A DNA stretch of 53,330 nucleotides from Chara braunii (GCA_003427395.1 BFEA01000013.1:5730565-5783894), one strand, 5' to 3'. Positions 11,481-22,347 are shown, counted from the stretch's first letter. Notes: a model not told the origin generated them from the sequence alone. Numbers and translations are program-made.

Positions 11481-12000
11481 GTCTTAGTGACGATGGCCGG
11501 ACCATGTCCAGTCAACGGCTGGCCAACCCGAACCATTTCTTTAAAGTCGCATGCAGAAGGACTCGGCTTCCCTGACGGAGCTTTCTACAGAGACGGCTTG
11601 GTATTTGTCTTCCCAAAAAGGACTGGCCAGACCACAGCTGCCTCTACAGCCCAGCAAGAGAAAAGGACTTTCTGGGCATGCATGCGCGCTTCACTTGCAT
11701 GGGTCGACTTTCATCGTGACGTGTGCTTCGTCTTCCCAGGGCACTTCACAGGCACCACCCTTCTTCCACCAGATTGCGCCAGAAGAGTGTCGACTCTGAA
11801 GGTAGAGTGCTCTCTCACTCCTGAGTCCTAACCAAGAGGGGACTCTCAGGAACGGGCTTAAATGTTGCCCCCAACCACAGATTTCTCACCAACTGTGAAG
11901 CTGTGCATTTTGTTGACCGGTCAAAGCATTGGAACCACCGACAATACAATGCAAGTGCCTCGGTTGCTAATGCCACATCATCTCGTTCACATCATCAATC
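11481..12000 (-). mobile_element. Leader fragment of a Gy1/Gy3-family gypsy element, minus strand
   Basis: Read on the minus strand, 12000-11850 matches the Gy1 leader at 15950-16100, with shared words such as GTGGTTGGGGGCA, GGTGAGAAA, TGACCGGTCA and GTGGCATT. The stretch around 11860-11785 resembles the GGAGTC...CTCTACCTT leader block seen at 16190-16215 in Gy1 and in Gy3 at 41650-41690. No LTR or gag adjoins it. It is an inactive piece inside a TAF2 intron. Confidence 0.5.
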
Positions 12001-12121
12001 ACACACCCAATAAATTCCGAAATCCTCCAGCCGTGTACCCCTCTACCCATGGACCAACTAGAATTTCACACAGCATGATTGTACTCACACTGCAAGAGAA
12101 CCAACCCCCTGTGCATGGGGG

Positions 12122-12555
12122 AATGAGGATTTGTAGACTGTAAAAGCCAGAGTTATGAATCAAACAATGTGGGTGAAACCAAATCAATTACTCGGACCGT
12201 TTTCAGCTGAGGACAGATGGTAGTCTGGACATATCTTGGAAGGTAGAATTGACGATTAGAAGCACATATTGCCCAAATTGCATATAATGGGGACAATTTA
12301 CTCACACGAACATGAGAACACATACGCAGCAACAGAAAGAAATATGAGAATTTGTAGATTGTAAAAGCCACAGTTATGAATCAAACAATGTGGCTGAAAC
12401 CAAATCAATTACTTGGGACTGTTTTGAACTGAGGAGAGATTGTAGTCTAGACATCTCTTGGAAGGTAGATTTGACGATTAGAAGAACATAGTGGTGAAAT
12501 TGCACATACAACGGGGACAACATGAGAACACATACACAGCCTCAAAAAAGAAATA
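12122..12555. repeat. Tandem duplication of about 220 bp
   Basis: Units 12122-12342 and 12343-12555 start with ATGAGGATTTGTAGACTG / ATGAGAATTTGTAGATTG and run in parallel through CCAAATCAATTAC, CTTGGAAGGTAGA and GAACACATAC. They share most bases, with small indels. Nothing in them codes for a recognised protein. Confidence 0.8.
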
Positions 12556-12670
12556 ACACACTGTTAGGCACAACTCCTCACTTGGCACGGCTATGGTACT
12601 AGTGCAATGAGCCTGTCAATAATGAGAAGCTTCACAAGTTGAGCATGAAAGCATTTCCCAAATCCAGTGC

Positions 12671-12790
12671 AGCTCACCCAACAACTTTCCACATGTCCAA
12701 TCAGCTGACCAACCACTCGATGCTTTCACCACATACCGTCAAACACAATCAGATGCCTGACATGCGCTAACGAGGTCAGCCCTTTTTCTC
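12671..12790 (+). repeat. Direct repeat, left copy flanking a U6 copy
   Basis: This block and 12973-13099 share AACCACTCGATGCTTTCACC, AAACACAATCAGA and CCCTTTTTCTC in the same order. The U6 retrocopy lies between them. The pair could come from a local duplication or from two copies of a larger repeat. Confidence 0.75.
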
Positions 12791-12819
12791 TAGAGATTTA
12801 GATAGGAATATAGCGCAAT

Positions 12820-12925
12820 GTCCTTCGGGACATCCATTAAAATTTGAATGATACAGAGAAGATTAGCATGGCCCCTGTGCACGGATGACACACATAAATT
12901 GAGACATGGTCCATAAAAAAAAAAA
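12820..12925 (+). ncRNA. U6 snRNA retropseudogene with poly(A) tail
   Basis: The segment follows the eukaryotic U6 spliceosomal RNA along its whole length: a 5' stem start GTCCTTCGGGACATCC, the catalytic box ATACAGAGAAGATTAGCATG, then GCCCCTG, GGATGACAC and the end GAGACATGGTCC. The ACAGAGA and AGC elements, which pair with the 5' splice site and U2, are intact. Several other positions have changed, including GCGCAAGGATG to GTGCACGGATG. It ends with a run of A instead of the Pol III T-run. No plant upstream sequence element or clear TATA is placed correctly. I therefore call it a reverse-transcribed copy, not an active gene. Confidence 0.85.
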
Positions 12926-12972
12926 GGGAATATAATTATATAACTGAATAGGTGGTCATTGTCACAGTCAGA

Positions 12973-13099
12973 GGTGCGGCCTACCCAAGGACTTTTCACA
13001 TCTCCAATCAACCCGGCCAACCACTCGATGCTTTCACCACATACCTTCAAACACAATCAGACTCATGACATGTACTTATGAGGTTAACCCTTTTTCTCA
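12973..13099 (+). repeat. Direct repeat, right copy flanking a U6 copy
   Basis: Second copy of the block at 12671-12790, with scattered substitutions (for example CATCTCCAATCAACCC against CATGTCCAATCAGCTG). Confidence 0.75.
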
Positions 13100-14502
13100 C
13101 CGCTTTGGGATTGAGACTTGCCGGCGCCACCTGTACACCACCAAACAAAGTGACGTGGAGAAGAAGGAAATGAGACAAGATGCATTGTCATCCAAATAAT
13201 CTCCCCTCCATGCTCCTCAGTCAGTCTCCTCCTGCACTCTTCGATCACAAGGTTCGCCTTGGCATTCAGTCCATGTCTGGTATCTGATGAGGGATGCATT
13301 GACATGTGTCACGACTGTGTCGGTAAGTCATTACATATAGTAGTGTCTCTATTGTGTGCATAATGAAAATTCTGGTCATCCTCTGCACCCTCATCGCCGT
13401 CCTATCTGCGAATGTGGACTCCCTCTGATCTCATCCAATGCTCAACTTCCTCTGTTTGCTCATTGCCTGTCCTATTCTCCAAACTGGGCTCTCTCTGGCC
13501 ACATTCAATAACATATTGACACAATTCGACAGTGCTTCAATGCTGCAGCTGGATGCTGAAAATATGCCGCAGCTGTGCATGGCAACAATGCTACAGCCAG
13601 ATGGTGCACCAATGCAACAAATCTACAGCAAGGCGAACCACGACAGCTGCATGAGGAGCACAGTGCAGGGTAGCTACTGCCTCTAAAGCACAGCAGCAGA
13701 TCAGACCCTAGAGCTCTTGGACACACTCTGAATCATCTTACATCATTACTTCCTGTCCAGTCATATGCCATGTTACCACCACTGTAAGCTGCGTGCTCAC
13801 ATCCACTATGTGATGACTGAGTGGACATCCAGTTAGTGTGCAGTCAGCATTCCCTCTGTAGGGAGCACTTTGATTGCATGGTTTGTGCTAAGTCTGTGTC
13901 TTCACAGTCTTTGCTGCACTCATGCACGCCATTGTTTCATGCCATGTCTTCCATGTGGAGGAGGAATTGACCTACAATCCCTATGTAGGCGTTGCTGTGC
14001 CTCTGTGTTGCTCGTACATTGCTGCGACCTTTTGGATTGCAATGGTTTAGTCAAATGGGTGTGGGCACTCTGCAGTCAACTATCACAAATGGAACCTTTA
14101 ACCAATCAAATTTGGAGTAAGCAAACATTGTGGCATGCAGCAAAAAGTTTCGCAGTAGTCAGATGGAAAGGCACATCACTTTGGAGTAGTCAGATGGAAA
14201 GAATGTTCCAATTATGCTTTCACAATCTCGAAGTATTCAGGTGGAAACAGTGTAACATAGTCTCAGTGGCCAATGCATGTGTGACAAATACAGAGAACTA
14301 TACTGATATGGCATCTGCTCTTCCCACAACAGACATTGTTCATTCTAAAGGCATTCCATGCTTGCTATAACCAAAGGAGTCTTCCTCTCAGTTCGTTCCA
14401 GTGCAGTGTGTTGGTAGTGTGACTTCACGTCCTTAGCTTGTTCTGTATTTCTCTATGTAAGGTTGAAATGTTGAGTGATGATTGGACTCCTCTCTTTTGC
14501 AG
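13100..14502 (+). other. TAF2 intron sequence without recognised gene
   Basis: Short ORFs are present without known motifs. Three spaced copies of AGTAGTCAGATGGAAA-like words occur at 14153-14250. The right end is a good acceptor, TCCTCTCTTTTGCAG, at 14502. Confidence 0.5.
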
Positions 14503-14545
14503 GCCAAATAACTTCGGGGACTTTGCTGAGTACTTTGTTAATCAG
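14503..14545 (+). CDS. TAF2: TAF2 exon (intact copy)
   Basis: One base G completes the Arg codon from the previous exon, then 14 codons read PNNFGDFAEYFVNQ before the donor GTGGGT. Plant TAF2 has a PNDFxDFPEYFVxxA stretch at this place, so the match is strong for so short an exon. A partial second copy of this exon and its donor begins at 14638 and resumes at 23447 behind the Gy1 element. The first copy keeps acceptor, frame and donor, so splicing can bypass the insertion. Confidence 0.85.
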
Positions 14546-14660
14546 GTGGGTGAAAAAACTTGCCCTGTGCACAAAGCCCTGCAAAGTTCTAACGGAAATG
14601 GACAGGATTTCTCTTAGTCCCCCATTTTTCTCCACCCGCCAAATAACTTCATGGACTTTA
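14514..14660 (+). repeat. Duplicated exon/intron segment, left part (broken by Gy1)
   Basis: The exon 3' part and the following intron (14514-14637, including GTGCACAAAGCCCTGCAAAG and ATGGACAGGATTTCTCTTA) are repeated almost base for base at 23447-23563. At 14638 the exon start appears again (CCAAATAACTTCATGGACTTTA) and is cut by the Gy1 LTR. This indicates a tandem duplication of about 135 bp, with the element landing in the second copy. Confidence 0.8.
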
Positions 14661-15762
14661 GTGAGGAATGAGCCCTTGTGGGGCCCTCATCAGACATGCA
14701 CATGTTCTGGGCAGAGGCCCCCAGCAAGTCAAGTGCCCGCCCTAAGTGAAGGCAGGCCTGAATATTCACGACGGCCCAAAATTCGACATTTTTCATATGT
14801 GGGTACTCAGGCTGTTACAGCCCGCAGTTGGTTGAGTGGACACGTGAGCCTCCCTAAGCTGCGTCGTACAGTTTGGCCCAGGCCGTGGCAGTAGCGCCTG
14901 GGCATGTACGCACAATGCAGGGCCGATACATCACGAAGTGGCTACAGGTCTACGCAAAAGCAGCTCTGTCAACGTACATACCCCGGGTCCTGTGCAAATG
15001 CAGGAAACGGCCCAAGTCTGGAGACTCAGGCCGTGTCGAACTGTAAAGGGCCCAGGCCCTGAACTGTAGCATTGGGCTTGGGCGCAGATACTGGGGCGCA
15101 ACCAGAAGCTACTGGAAGCTTCCAGCCTGGGCACACACAGCCAAGCAGAGGCTGCCAGCTCCATATAGGAAGAAGGGCAGCCAGGGTCTGGCATGCTGGC
15201 CCACGCAGGCAATGCGGTCACGCTGCTGCGTTGCTGCGCAAGATGCTGCATGCTGCGTTAGCGGCCAGGGCGCGTGCGGGTGCTTGTGAGGTGAAGAGGG
15301 GCGCTGCTGGGCAGCGGTGCGCGAGCAGCCATCGCCGGGCTGCAGGGCTCTAGGGGGTGAGAGGGCGATCGGTGGTCTTCAGGAAGAAGGCGAGTGTTGG
15401 TGCACAGGGTCTGATGAGGGGAGATGAGATACGTACCTGGTACCTGGGAGAGGTCGGCTATGGTGTTGACGTCGTGTACATTGGTCTTCGAGAGTCGAAG
15501 TGAGCCTGTTGCGAGAATGCTGATGTAGGTAGGATAGTCGAGTAGTGTAGGCTGGGCGCTGGGCGCCAGATAGACAAAAGCGACTTTGGATGTTGTGTTG
15601 GTGTGGCCTTAGGGCTTGAACATTGGCTCATTACTTCGTTGTATTGTTCGTTATATTGCTCTTATTTGGATTGAATCTCTGTGCATTTGTGCTCTCTACC
15701 TGTACATGACTACTTGGCCATCTGTGTGATTTCGCAACTTGGCTTTCTGTATATTCCTGGCA
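14661..15762 (+). repeat. Gy1 5' LTR
   Basis: The LTR starts at about AGTGAGGAATGAGCCC (the 3' LTR keeps TG at this point) and ends TATTCCTGGCA just before the primer site. It carries a CTAAGTGAAGGCAGGCC block, a CCATATAGGAAG TATA-like box near 15161 and the hairpin CTGGGCGCTGGGCGCCAG near 15550. It matches the 3' LTR throughout with scattered differences and small indels, which indicates an old insertion. Confidence 0.85.
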
Positions 15763-15765
15763 ATT

Positions 15766-15783
15766 TGGTATCGGAGCTGGTTC
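15766..15783 (+). promoter_or_regulatory. Gy1 primer-binding site (initiator tRNA-Met type)
   Basis: TGGTATCGGAGCTGGTTC lies four bases behind the LTR end. It differs at one position from the TGGTATCAGAGC core complementary to plant initiator tRNA-Met, the usual primer for minus-strand synthesis in plant gypsy elements. Confidence 0.8.
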
Positions 15784-16989
15784 GAGATGGCCACTTACCT
15801 GCCGCTGGCGACATTGTTACTTGGTGCGCTGACGATGCTTCTGTGCAGTAAGGATACTTTGGCGCTGGCTTGATAGAGCAGGGCCTAGGTAGAGGGACCG
15901 GCCGCTGGAAGGTTGTGGCAACAACGTGGGAGCTGTGGCGACAGCGGATGTACGTATGATGATGAGAGCATGCTGATGTGGCATTTTGGCTGAGGTGGCA
16001 CTGCATTGCGTTGTGGGTGCTACCAAAGCTATGACCGGTCATCGAAATGCACATCGGCTCAATTGGTGAGAAACCTGTGGTTGGGGGCAGGTATCTCCAG
16101 GTACTTTGTTCCCTTACCTTAACTACCCTCTCAATCTCTTCTTACCGTGAGGAAGCGTGTCCAACCTTGAGTGTCCTCTCTTTTGTGTGAGGAGTCGTGA
16201 GCGCTCTACCTTGAGAGAACATTCTTCCCGTTGGCGCATATGGGAGGAGAGGGCGATGCCTCTGAAGGGCCCTGGTCGAAGCACGGGTCACGGTTACCAT
16301 GTCAACCCATGGGAGTACTACACGCAGGCCATGCTGCTTTGTCCTTTGAGGCTCTTTGCTGCGCTGATAGAAGGGGTGTGCGGACTGACCAGTCGTTTGC
16401 AGACGCTATCCAGACCGTCTATAAATATTTCTGGGGGGTGTCTGATCTGTCCACTGGTTGTGGTCGTCGTCCTGATTGCGACGTTAAATAATTCCTGAGG
16501 GCCATGGGGGCTATCCTTAAACTGCCTCTTGATCAGCCAGATCAGTCAGACGTAAGGCTCGTTGCACGCGAGGATAAACAACGGGCAGTTCTGGTCATCA
16601 GCATATGCCTTCAGCACAGGGGTGGGCCGCTAAAGCACACTTTAGACACTGTCGCTTGATGATGCCTACAGGCACGTTGGATACAAGGGAGGAAGATTCC
16701 AATCGAGACTCAACTGTCACACAACGATACCCATTGTGCATACATCTGCTCACATAATTTATTTTTATTTTGATTAGTTGGTTGACAGACTGCTAACACC
16801 TCATAGACAGCCTAGACTAGAACTGTAGTGTTCTACCATAGCCAGTTTCTCTTTGAAGCTGCTGTAAGAGAACTAATCAAAGCAGATTTAGATTATGTAT
16901 ACAGTCTGTGTGGACGCTGTTGATATTGCTTGAATGGTACTCACCGGATATTTATTTTAACTCTATTTATTAAAAAATAAAACAGTCAG
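15784..16989 (+). other. Gy1 leader between primer site and gag
   Basis: About 1.2 kb without a conserved reading frame. It contains three blocks also found in Gy3: block A (GGCTGAGGTGG near 15990 to the GTGGTTGGGGGCAG at 16079), block B (about 16090-16285) and block C (from ACGGGTCACGG at 16283 up to gag). The 68-base conserved motif is part of block C. Such long leaders are usual in large plant gypsy elements. Confidence 0.65.
16469..16538 (+). promoter_or_regulatory. Conserved gypsy leader motif, copy 2
   Basis: Runs from GTCCTGATTGCGACGTTAAA through TTCCTGAGG and TCCTTAAACTGCC to GATCAG. It matches the blocks in Gy0 and in both Gy3 leaders. Confidence 0.55.
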
Positions 16990-18881
16990 ATGCATGCTGC
17001 GGTAGTTCCCCGAGTGGATACTAGTGCAGACAGCGTCTGCCTAGCCAATGAGTGGATCAGAGGTGGTGAAGCTACAGCTGACGACAGAAGGCAGACTAGG
17101 CGTGATTTGCTTAGGGTACCTGTAAAATTCCAGGTCCTGCCACCAGAAGAAGAAAGAAGGCTAAGGGTCGAAGCAAGGGCCCATAATCTAGAGATTGCTA
17201 AGGAAGCAGCAACAACTTTAGAGAGGACGTTAGCGGCAGCAGAAGCTAGCGCAGTAGCAATGGCTACCTCTTCAGCAACATCTGCAGCAACCTCGACTGG
17301 TCAGCAGACCAGCTCGCTGTCCATCACCAGGAATTGGCACTAGTCATATGGTGGGCGTGCAGTCCAGCTCGTCGCCTCCACGCACCCGGGGGCAGATGGA
17401 GCTCCAGCAAGTAGAGAGGATCCGCTTAAGGCTAGGAAGGAACTAAAAAAGGCTACTGAAAGAGAATAAAATTAGAAATAGAAGTGTTAGACTTGAGGGT
17501 AGGGCGGCAGACAAAGCTGCTTTAGAGGGGTTAGATGACTCGACGCTTGACAATACCACAAAGATTCTCAAGGCAAGCATCCTGTCCATGCACGCATACA
17601 TGGACAGCAAACTGAACGCTATCGAGGACACCCTAGATCGTGAATGCCATGCACAGGCGGGGAGTCAGGCCAGCAGTTTTTCCATCATTGCCATTCTCGG
17701 CGATGACAGGCCCGTATCTGCCTCAGTCTGGTACCACACCAAGCGGTACATCAGCGGAAGCAGCACAGACTGTAGCTTCTACTTCCTCTAGTCCTCAATG
17801 CACCACAGTCGGCACCTGTCTCACCAATGGGACAGCAGCAACCATGGTACCCCAAAACCCCATTGAAAACACCCTCCACCTTCTTAGGTGATGATGAGGA
17901 GGAGGCTTTCGACACTTGGTTGAGAACGGTTCCAGTATGGGTAAGGGCGAAGAGGACGCTGGTAGAGGAGTAGGTGATAATTGCTAGACGCTGGTAGAGG
18001 AGTAGGTGATAATTGTTGCATCCTACTTAGAGGGTTCAGCAGCTCGTTGGCTAAATGGATTAGTAGTATCCAAGGGATTCGGTAGGAACATGGGTGACTG
18101 GGCCAAGACCCATACCCTGGAGAGCTTTATGGACCGGGTGGAAGCGTGATGGCACAACCCACAGCAGGCAAAGATTGCCATTGATGGGTGGCTCAAACTT
18201 GATACTAAAAAGTACAAGTCCGTGCGCGAATTCATCTCTACCATAGAGCGTTTGGTTGTCATCCCTGGACAATATACTCCACAGGTCTTGTTGACCATGT
18301 TCTTGAGGTGTCTTCCCACAGACATCAAGAACTTGCTTGCCAGTGAGGCCCGACTAGAGTATCACACGTTTGAGACCTTAAGCAAGAAGTCCTTAGATTT
18401 AGAGGCTACGCTAGGAGGTGCTCAACAACTCCCTACGGACCGAAGGAAGAAAAAGGGTCCGCAAGAACGAAAGAAGGGGAGTCGATTGATGATGGTCTAG
18501 GCCGATGGTACTCAAACCGAGATTGAGGATTTCTCCGACCTTGTGGACAGTATAGAGTTAGACAGCGAAGATAGTGTTGAGGGTAGCAGCCTCGATGCAG
18601 TAGTAAAAGGAAAGGCAGGAGGCAGCGGCAAGGATGGTCAACAGAGGAGTCAGGGGCAAACCCCTAACTCGAACAAGATAGTGGCTTGGGTTCGAGCGGG
18701 TTTGGATCAAGAGGTGTGGCGGGACCGTTATTTGCGGGGTGCTTGCATTAACTGCGGCGAATATGGCCATTGGCAGTTCAAATACAAGAACGCGAAGGTA
18801 CCGCAGAAGATGCCACCTAAGGGTGGGATTCCCTTCTCCCAAGGTGGGGCCTCTACGAGCTCTAGCTCGGTAAACACCTAG
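16990..18881 (+). pseudogene. Gy1 gag remnant
   Basis: Pieces in several frames follow a gypsy gag from end to end. An alanine-rich N-terminal coiled coil (16990-17343) matches the Gy3 gag starts at 45850-46140 and 47888-48300. A linker has MHAYMDSKLNAIEDTLDRE (17588). Capsid-like helices (about 18013-18430) include TPQVLLTMFLRCLPTDIKN. A nucleocapsid end at 18739 reads CINCGEYGHWQFKY. The zinc knuckle CX2CX4HX4C has lost its last Cys (Tyr instead). A 29-base tandem duplication (GACGCTGGTAGAGGAG...) at 17955-18018 and several stops break the frame. Confidence 0.75.
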
Positions 18882-19099
18882 GGCCAGTAGAAGTTGTAGT
18901 TGCTTCTACTCTCGTTGAAGCGGGTGATGTACCCTCTCCATTTTAAGAGTTGGCCGAAGTTATTGACTCCTTAGTCACCCCGCAGACGCATCCTGACCCA
19001 ACGATACTTTATTCGTTGGATGTGTCTGAGGCCTTAGAGGACCTACAAAGTGAGTGGTCGGCAAGGGACCCTCGTGAGTCTTGGGTGGCACTAAGTTGA

Positions 19100-19566
19100 G
19101 GTTCTTGAGGGGAGCATTTTGTTGTGGAAGTTGGTGAAGGAGACCGCAAGTGCTGTGTTTTGGTCGACATCGGCTCCACCCGAAACTTCTCAAGTTGCGA
19201 CAAAGTTGAGAGACTGCGCCTACAGGATCGGGCGCAATGACTGAGTAGACTGGTAGCATCTACTTTGTTGGCCAATAAAGAGCGCATGTTGGTGGGGGAC
19301 TACGTTAAGGATGTGGTTTGCACTTTCTCCTATGCAGGAGGGGAGCTTAATCATAAGATTGCATTCCTGGTTAGCGACGACCTACCATTTGACATGTTGT
19401 TAGGTATGTACTACCTTGAGGTTGCCAAGGATCAGGTTGATTGGGACAAGAAAGTGTTGAAGCATGAGCTGCCTAATGGGAGGACCGTTAGACTAGCTAA
19501 ATATAAGGCTAGTAGGTTAATTGACTCCTACGGGTGTTTACGCGCATTGGCCTTCTATAATTCGTA
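19100..19566 (+). pseudogene. Gy1 aspartic protease remnant
   Basis: Read across two frames, the segment holds the retropepsin active site CCVLVDIGSTRNF (about 19153) and the body VVCTFSYAGGELNHKIAFLV followed by FDMLLGMYYLE (19310-19425), typical for gypsy proteases of about 100 residues. The catalytic Asp-x-Gly is kept. A stop in AQ*LSRL at 19238 and the frame change at about 19260 disable it. The enzyme would have cut the Gag-Pol polyprotein inside the particle. Confidence 0.7.
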
Positions 19567-19739
19567 GAAAGAGAACCAAGAGGAGGGTATGTACTTGGTC
19601 TTTATCTCTAAGAAAGGGGAGGCCGTTAAATCACCCCCAGAGATAGAGAGTGTCGTGCTAAGTACCCTGATCTGTTTGAGGAGCCCATAGGTGTCGTAGA
19701 TAGGGAGGTTGTCCATGCCATAGAAATCATCCCTGGGAG

Positions 19740-20145
19740 CAAGATACCCAAAGGGAGAATCTATAGAATGGCTTCGGCCGAGTTGGACGAGCTTCGGCGG
19801 CAACTAAAAGAGCTCACAGAAAAGGGTCGGATACGGCCTAGCATTTCCCCCTTAGGCTCACTGGTTCTATTTGTACCGAAGAAGGGGGGATCACTAAGGA
19901 TGTGCATTGATTATAGGGGCCTCAATGCTATCACCGTTAAAAACGCAGAGCCCCTACCGCGCATCGATGACCTACTGGATAGGGTGCAGGGATTTAAGTA
20001 CTCTACCAAGATAGACTTGAAGTCAGACTACCATCAAATTGCCATTAGACCGGAAGACCAACACAAAACTGCATTTCAGACCAGGTACGGTCTGTACGAG
20101 TTTGTGGAGATGCATTTCGGCCTTTGCAATGCGCCGGGTACATAG
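19740..20145 (+). pseudogene. Gy1 reverse transcriptase, catalytic part deleted
   Basis: The fingers and first palm half are clear: [40 protein letters not shown] (motifs 1-2), [20 protein letters not shown] with the first catalytic Asp (motif A), then [20 protein letters not shown] and CNAPGT. The frame then stops, and the DNA jumps straight to RNase H sequence. The YxDD motif, thumb and connection, about 150 residues in intact elements, are absent. The deletion joins CNAPG to the [11 protein letters not shown] region around 20143. No DNA polymerase activity is possible. Confidence 0.85.
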
Positions 20146-20660
20146 GAATGGACACTCCATGGGAATGGACAGACGCATGTGAGGCTGCTTTCAAAAGATT
20201 GAAGGATGCCCTTAAACACCATGAGGTTCTCGTGGTTCCCGATCCTCAAAGGCCATTTGTAGTGACCACTGACGCAAGCCAATATGGCATTGGCACAGTG
20301 TTGGCTGAACAGGAAGGGAAAAAGTTAAGGCCGATCAAGTTTATGAGTAAGAAGATGCCATCCAAGAAATTGGCGAAGTCCACCTATGAAAGGGAACTTT
20401 ACGCCCTCTACAAGGCACTTGTCCACTGGAGACACTATCCGTTGGGATGGTTCTTCTATTTGAGGACTGGCCATCAGACACTCAAGTGGATCAAGACACA
20501 AGTTGTTCTCTCTGACGCACTCAAACGCTGATTGAAGTCGTAGATCAGTATGACTTCAAGCTAGATTACGTGAAAGGAGAGTATAACAAGGTTGCTGATG
20601 CACTGCCACGTAGGGCAGACTACCTGGGTGCGCTGATTACCGAGTTTGATCCTCATTGGA
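20140..20660 (+). pseudogene. Gy1 RNase H remnant
   Basis: The sequence starts in WEWTDACEAAFKRLKDAL and continues PFVVTTDASQYGIGTVLAEQ, STYERELYALYKALVHWRHY and LRTGHQTLKWIKTQ. These are the three acidic-residue motifs of gypsy RNase H. The first Asp and the Glu are present, but the Asp of the usual TDHQ motif is Gly. After the stop at 20531 the next frame continues VDQYDFKLDYVKGEYNKVAD, the end of the domain. Its task is to remove the RNA strand during cDNA synthesis. Confidence 0.8.
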
Positions 20661-21737
20661 AGCCTACAAGGAAGACCTTGTCGCGATGGCCATCATCCGC
20701 AAACTTGAGGCCCAGGATAAGGCGACAACTGAAGAGTTTGTGATGGTGCATGGGTTGCTCTTTCTTGAGAAGGCAGGGTTCAAGAGATTAGTTGTGCCCA
20801 CTAGAGAGATTTTGCGTAGTTTATTTTTAGGTGAGTGCCATGATGCAACATGACACTTAGTCTACAAGCAGACTAGTGCTAACTTGGTACAGCGATTCTG
20901 GTGGCCTAACATGCTTGACGATGCAAAGACCTAAGTTCAGACTTGCCAAGTCCGTCAGTGGGATAAGCCGCGGACTCAAGCCCCGCATGGGTTACTAAAG
21001 CCTTTTTACCCATTCCCGCTGGTCCAGGACAGAGTGTTTTCATGGACTTCATGGATACCCTCGTGACCAGCAAGAGTGACAACAGGCATATCTTCGTCAT
21101 AGTTGATAGGTTCACTAAGTACGCTAGACTAGTTGCCATGCTTGAGACTGTCAGGACTGATGGGTTGCTCTTTCTTGAGAAGGCAGGGTTCAAGAGATTA
21201 GTTGTGCCCACTAAGGAGATTTTGCGTAGTAAAGAGATTTTGCGTAGTTTATTTTTAGGTGAGTGCCATGATGCAACATGACACTTCGGCTACAAGCAGA
21301 CTAGTGCTACACTTCGGCCCAAGTACGCTAGACTAGTCGCCATGCCTGAGACTGCCAGGACTGAGCACGTCATCAAGTTATTTATGGACAACTGGGTGCG
21401 TGACTTTGGTCTTCCAAAGACTATTGTTAGTTATAGAGATGTCTGGTTCACCAGCGAGATGTGGAAAAAGGCCGCTGAACAAATGGGCAGCCAGCTCCAA
21501 ATGACTCCTGGGAATCATCTTGAAGCCAATGGGCAGGCTGAACAAATGAACCGTGTGGTGCAACATCTGCCGAGGCACTATATCAAGCCCAGCCAGGATG
21601 ACTGGGATGAGAAACCACCTCTCATCGCCAGCCTGTACAGTAATAATGTACATAGCACCACCTGCATCAGTCCTAATCAGCTGCATCTGGGGTGGAAGCC
21701 TAGATCTGCTCTAGACTTCCTCCTGCCTGAAAATTGA
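20656..21737 (+). pseudogene. Gy1 integrase, rearranged
   Basis: The H2C2 zinc-binding domain (about 20740-20960) shows GECHDAT, then HL, QRFWWPNML and TCQVRQ, where the last Cys is Arg. The DDE core begins SWTSW/MDFMDTLVTSKSDNRHIFVIVD (21030-21110) and resumes at 21342 with HVIKLFMDNWVRDFGLPKTI, VSYRDVWFTSEMW and NHLEANGQAEQMN. The second catalytic Asp (SDRD in relatives) is Tyr. A block from the zinc domain (20745-20882) has been copied into the core at 21161-21305 between direct repeats, and stops lie at 20850 and 20931. It would have inserted cDNA into chromatin. Confidence 0.8.
21161..21320 (+). repeat. Misplaced copy of integrase zinc-domain DNA inside the catalytic core
   Basis: Bases 21161-21305 repeat 20745-20882 (TGGGTTGCTCTTTCTTGAGA through GTGAGTGCCATGATGCAACA). 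Inside the copy, GAGATTTTGCGTAGT is itself doubled. The insert is bordered by a 43-base direct repeat (21117-21160 and 21321-21363, AAGTACGCTAGACTAGT...). Confidence 0.9.
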
Positions 21738-21839
21738 ACTGCGCAACTCCTGGAACCATTGTTGCAGCAGACTGTGGAGCACATCAAGAAATCTCAGCAA
21801 GCAATGATTGCTTCTGAGAATAAGCATCACGGCAGTCCA

Positions 21840-22324
21840 CATTTCAGGTAGGGGAACGTGCCTGGGTCAAGGCTAGTGAGTCGGGACAGGAGTTTGGCAT
21901 CTCTAGAAAACTAATGCCTCAGTATCTCGGTCCCTGGGAAGTCTTGGATATTGTGGGTAGTGATTTGGATGGTCCCTCGTACGCAATACGTATCCCTGGT
22001 CACCTACACACTTACCCTGTGTTTCACGCCTCAAAGCTTGCACCTTTCGCTGAAACAGAACTGTTCCCATCAAGGAGATCTATGCTGCCCCCAACCATGG
22101 ATGGTCACGTGGACGTCGGCGATATCCTGGAGCACAGAGACATGCCTGTTCCCAAGCCAGCTGGCAGGGGTAGACCGCCTAAACCTGTGAGAGAGTACGA
22201 AGTACGGTTCAGGCATCATACTGATTCCAAGGAAGACCGATGGTTTACGAGGGAGGAACTTGTCAAAACAGCTCCTCAAATCGCCGAGTATGAAAGGAAA
22301 TTGAAGGGGAAGGCACCAGCATGA
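21840..22324 (+). pseudogene. Gy1 integrase C-terminal part with chromodomain-like tail
   Basis: An open stretch from the ATG at 21914 reads YLGPWEVLDIVGSDLDGPSY and TYPVFHASKLAPF, the GPY/F-type region of gypsy integrases. It continues HVDVGDILEHRD...REYEVRFRHHTDSKEDRWFT and ELVKTAPQIAEYERKLKG. The latter has the chromodomain arrangement (V-x-x-ILxHR, EYxVRF, W...ELV). Chromodomains of chromoviruses bind modified histone H3 and direct integration to heterochromatin. The part is short of aromatic-cage residues, so binding is uncertain. It ends 39 bases before the 3' LTR. Confidence 0.75.
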
Positions 22325-22347
22325 AGCATCTCAGCGGACTTTCGAAG

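Noticed and set aside
12820-12925. Functional U6 gene
   Set aside because: Ends in poly(A), lacks a T-run terminator and correctly placed upstream elements, and carries several substitutions.
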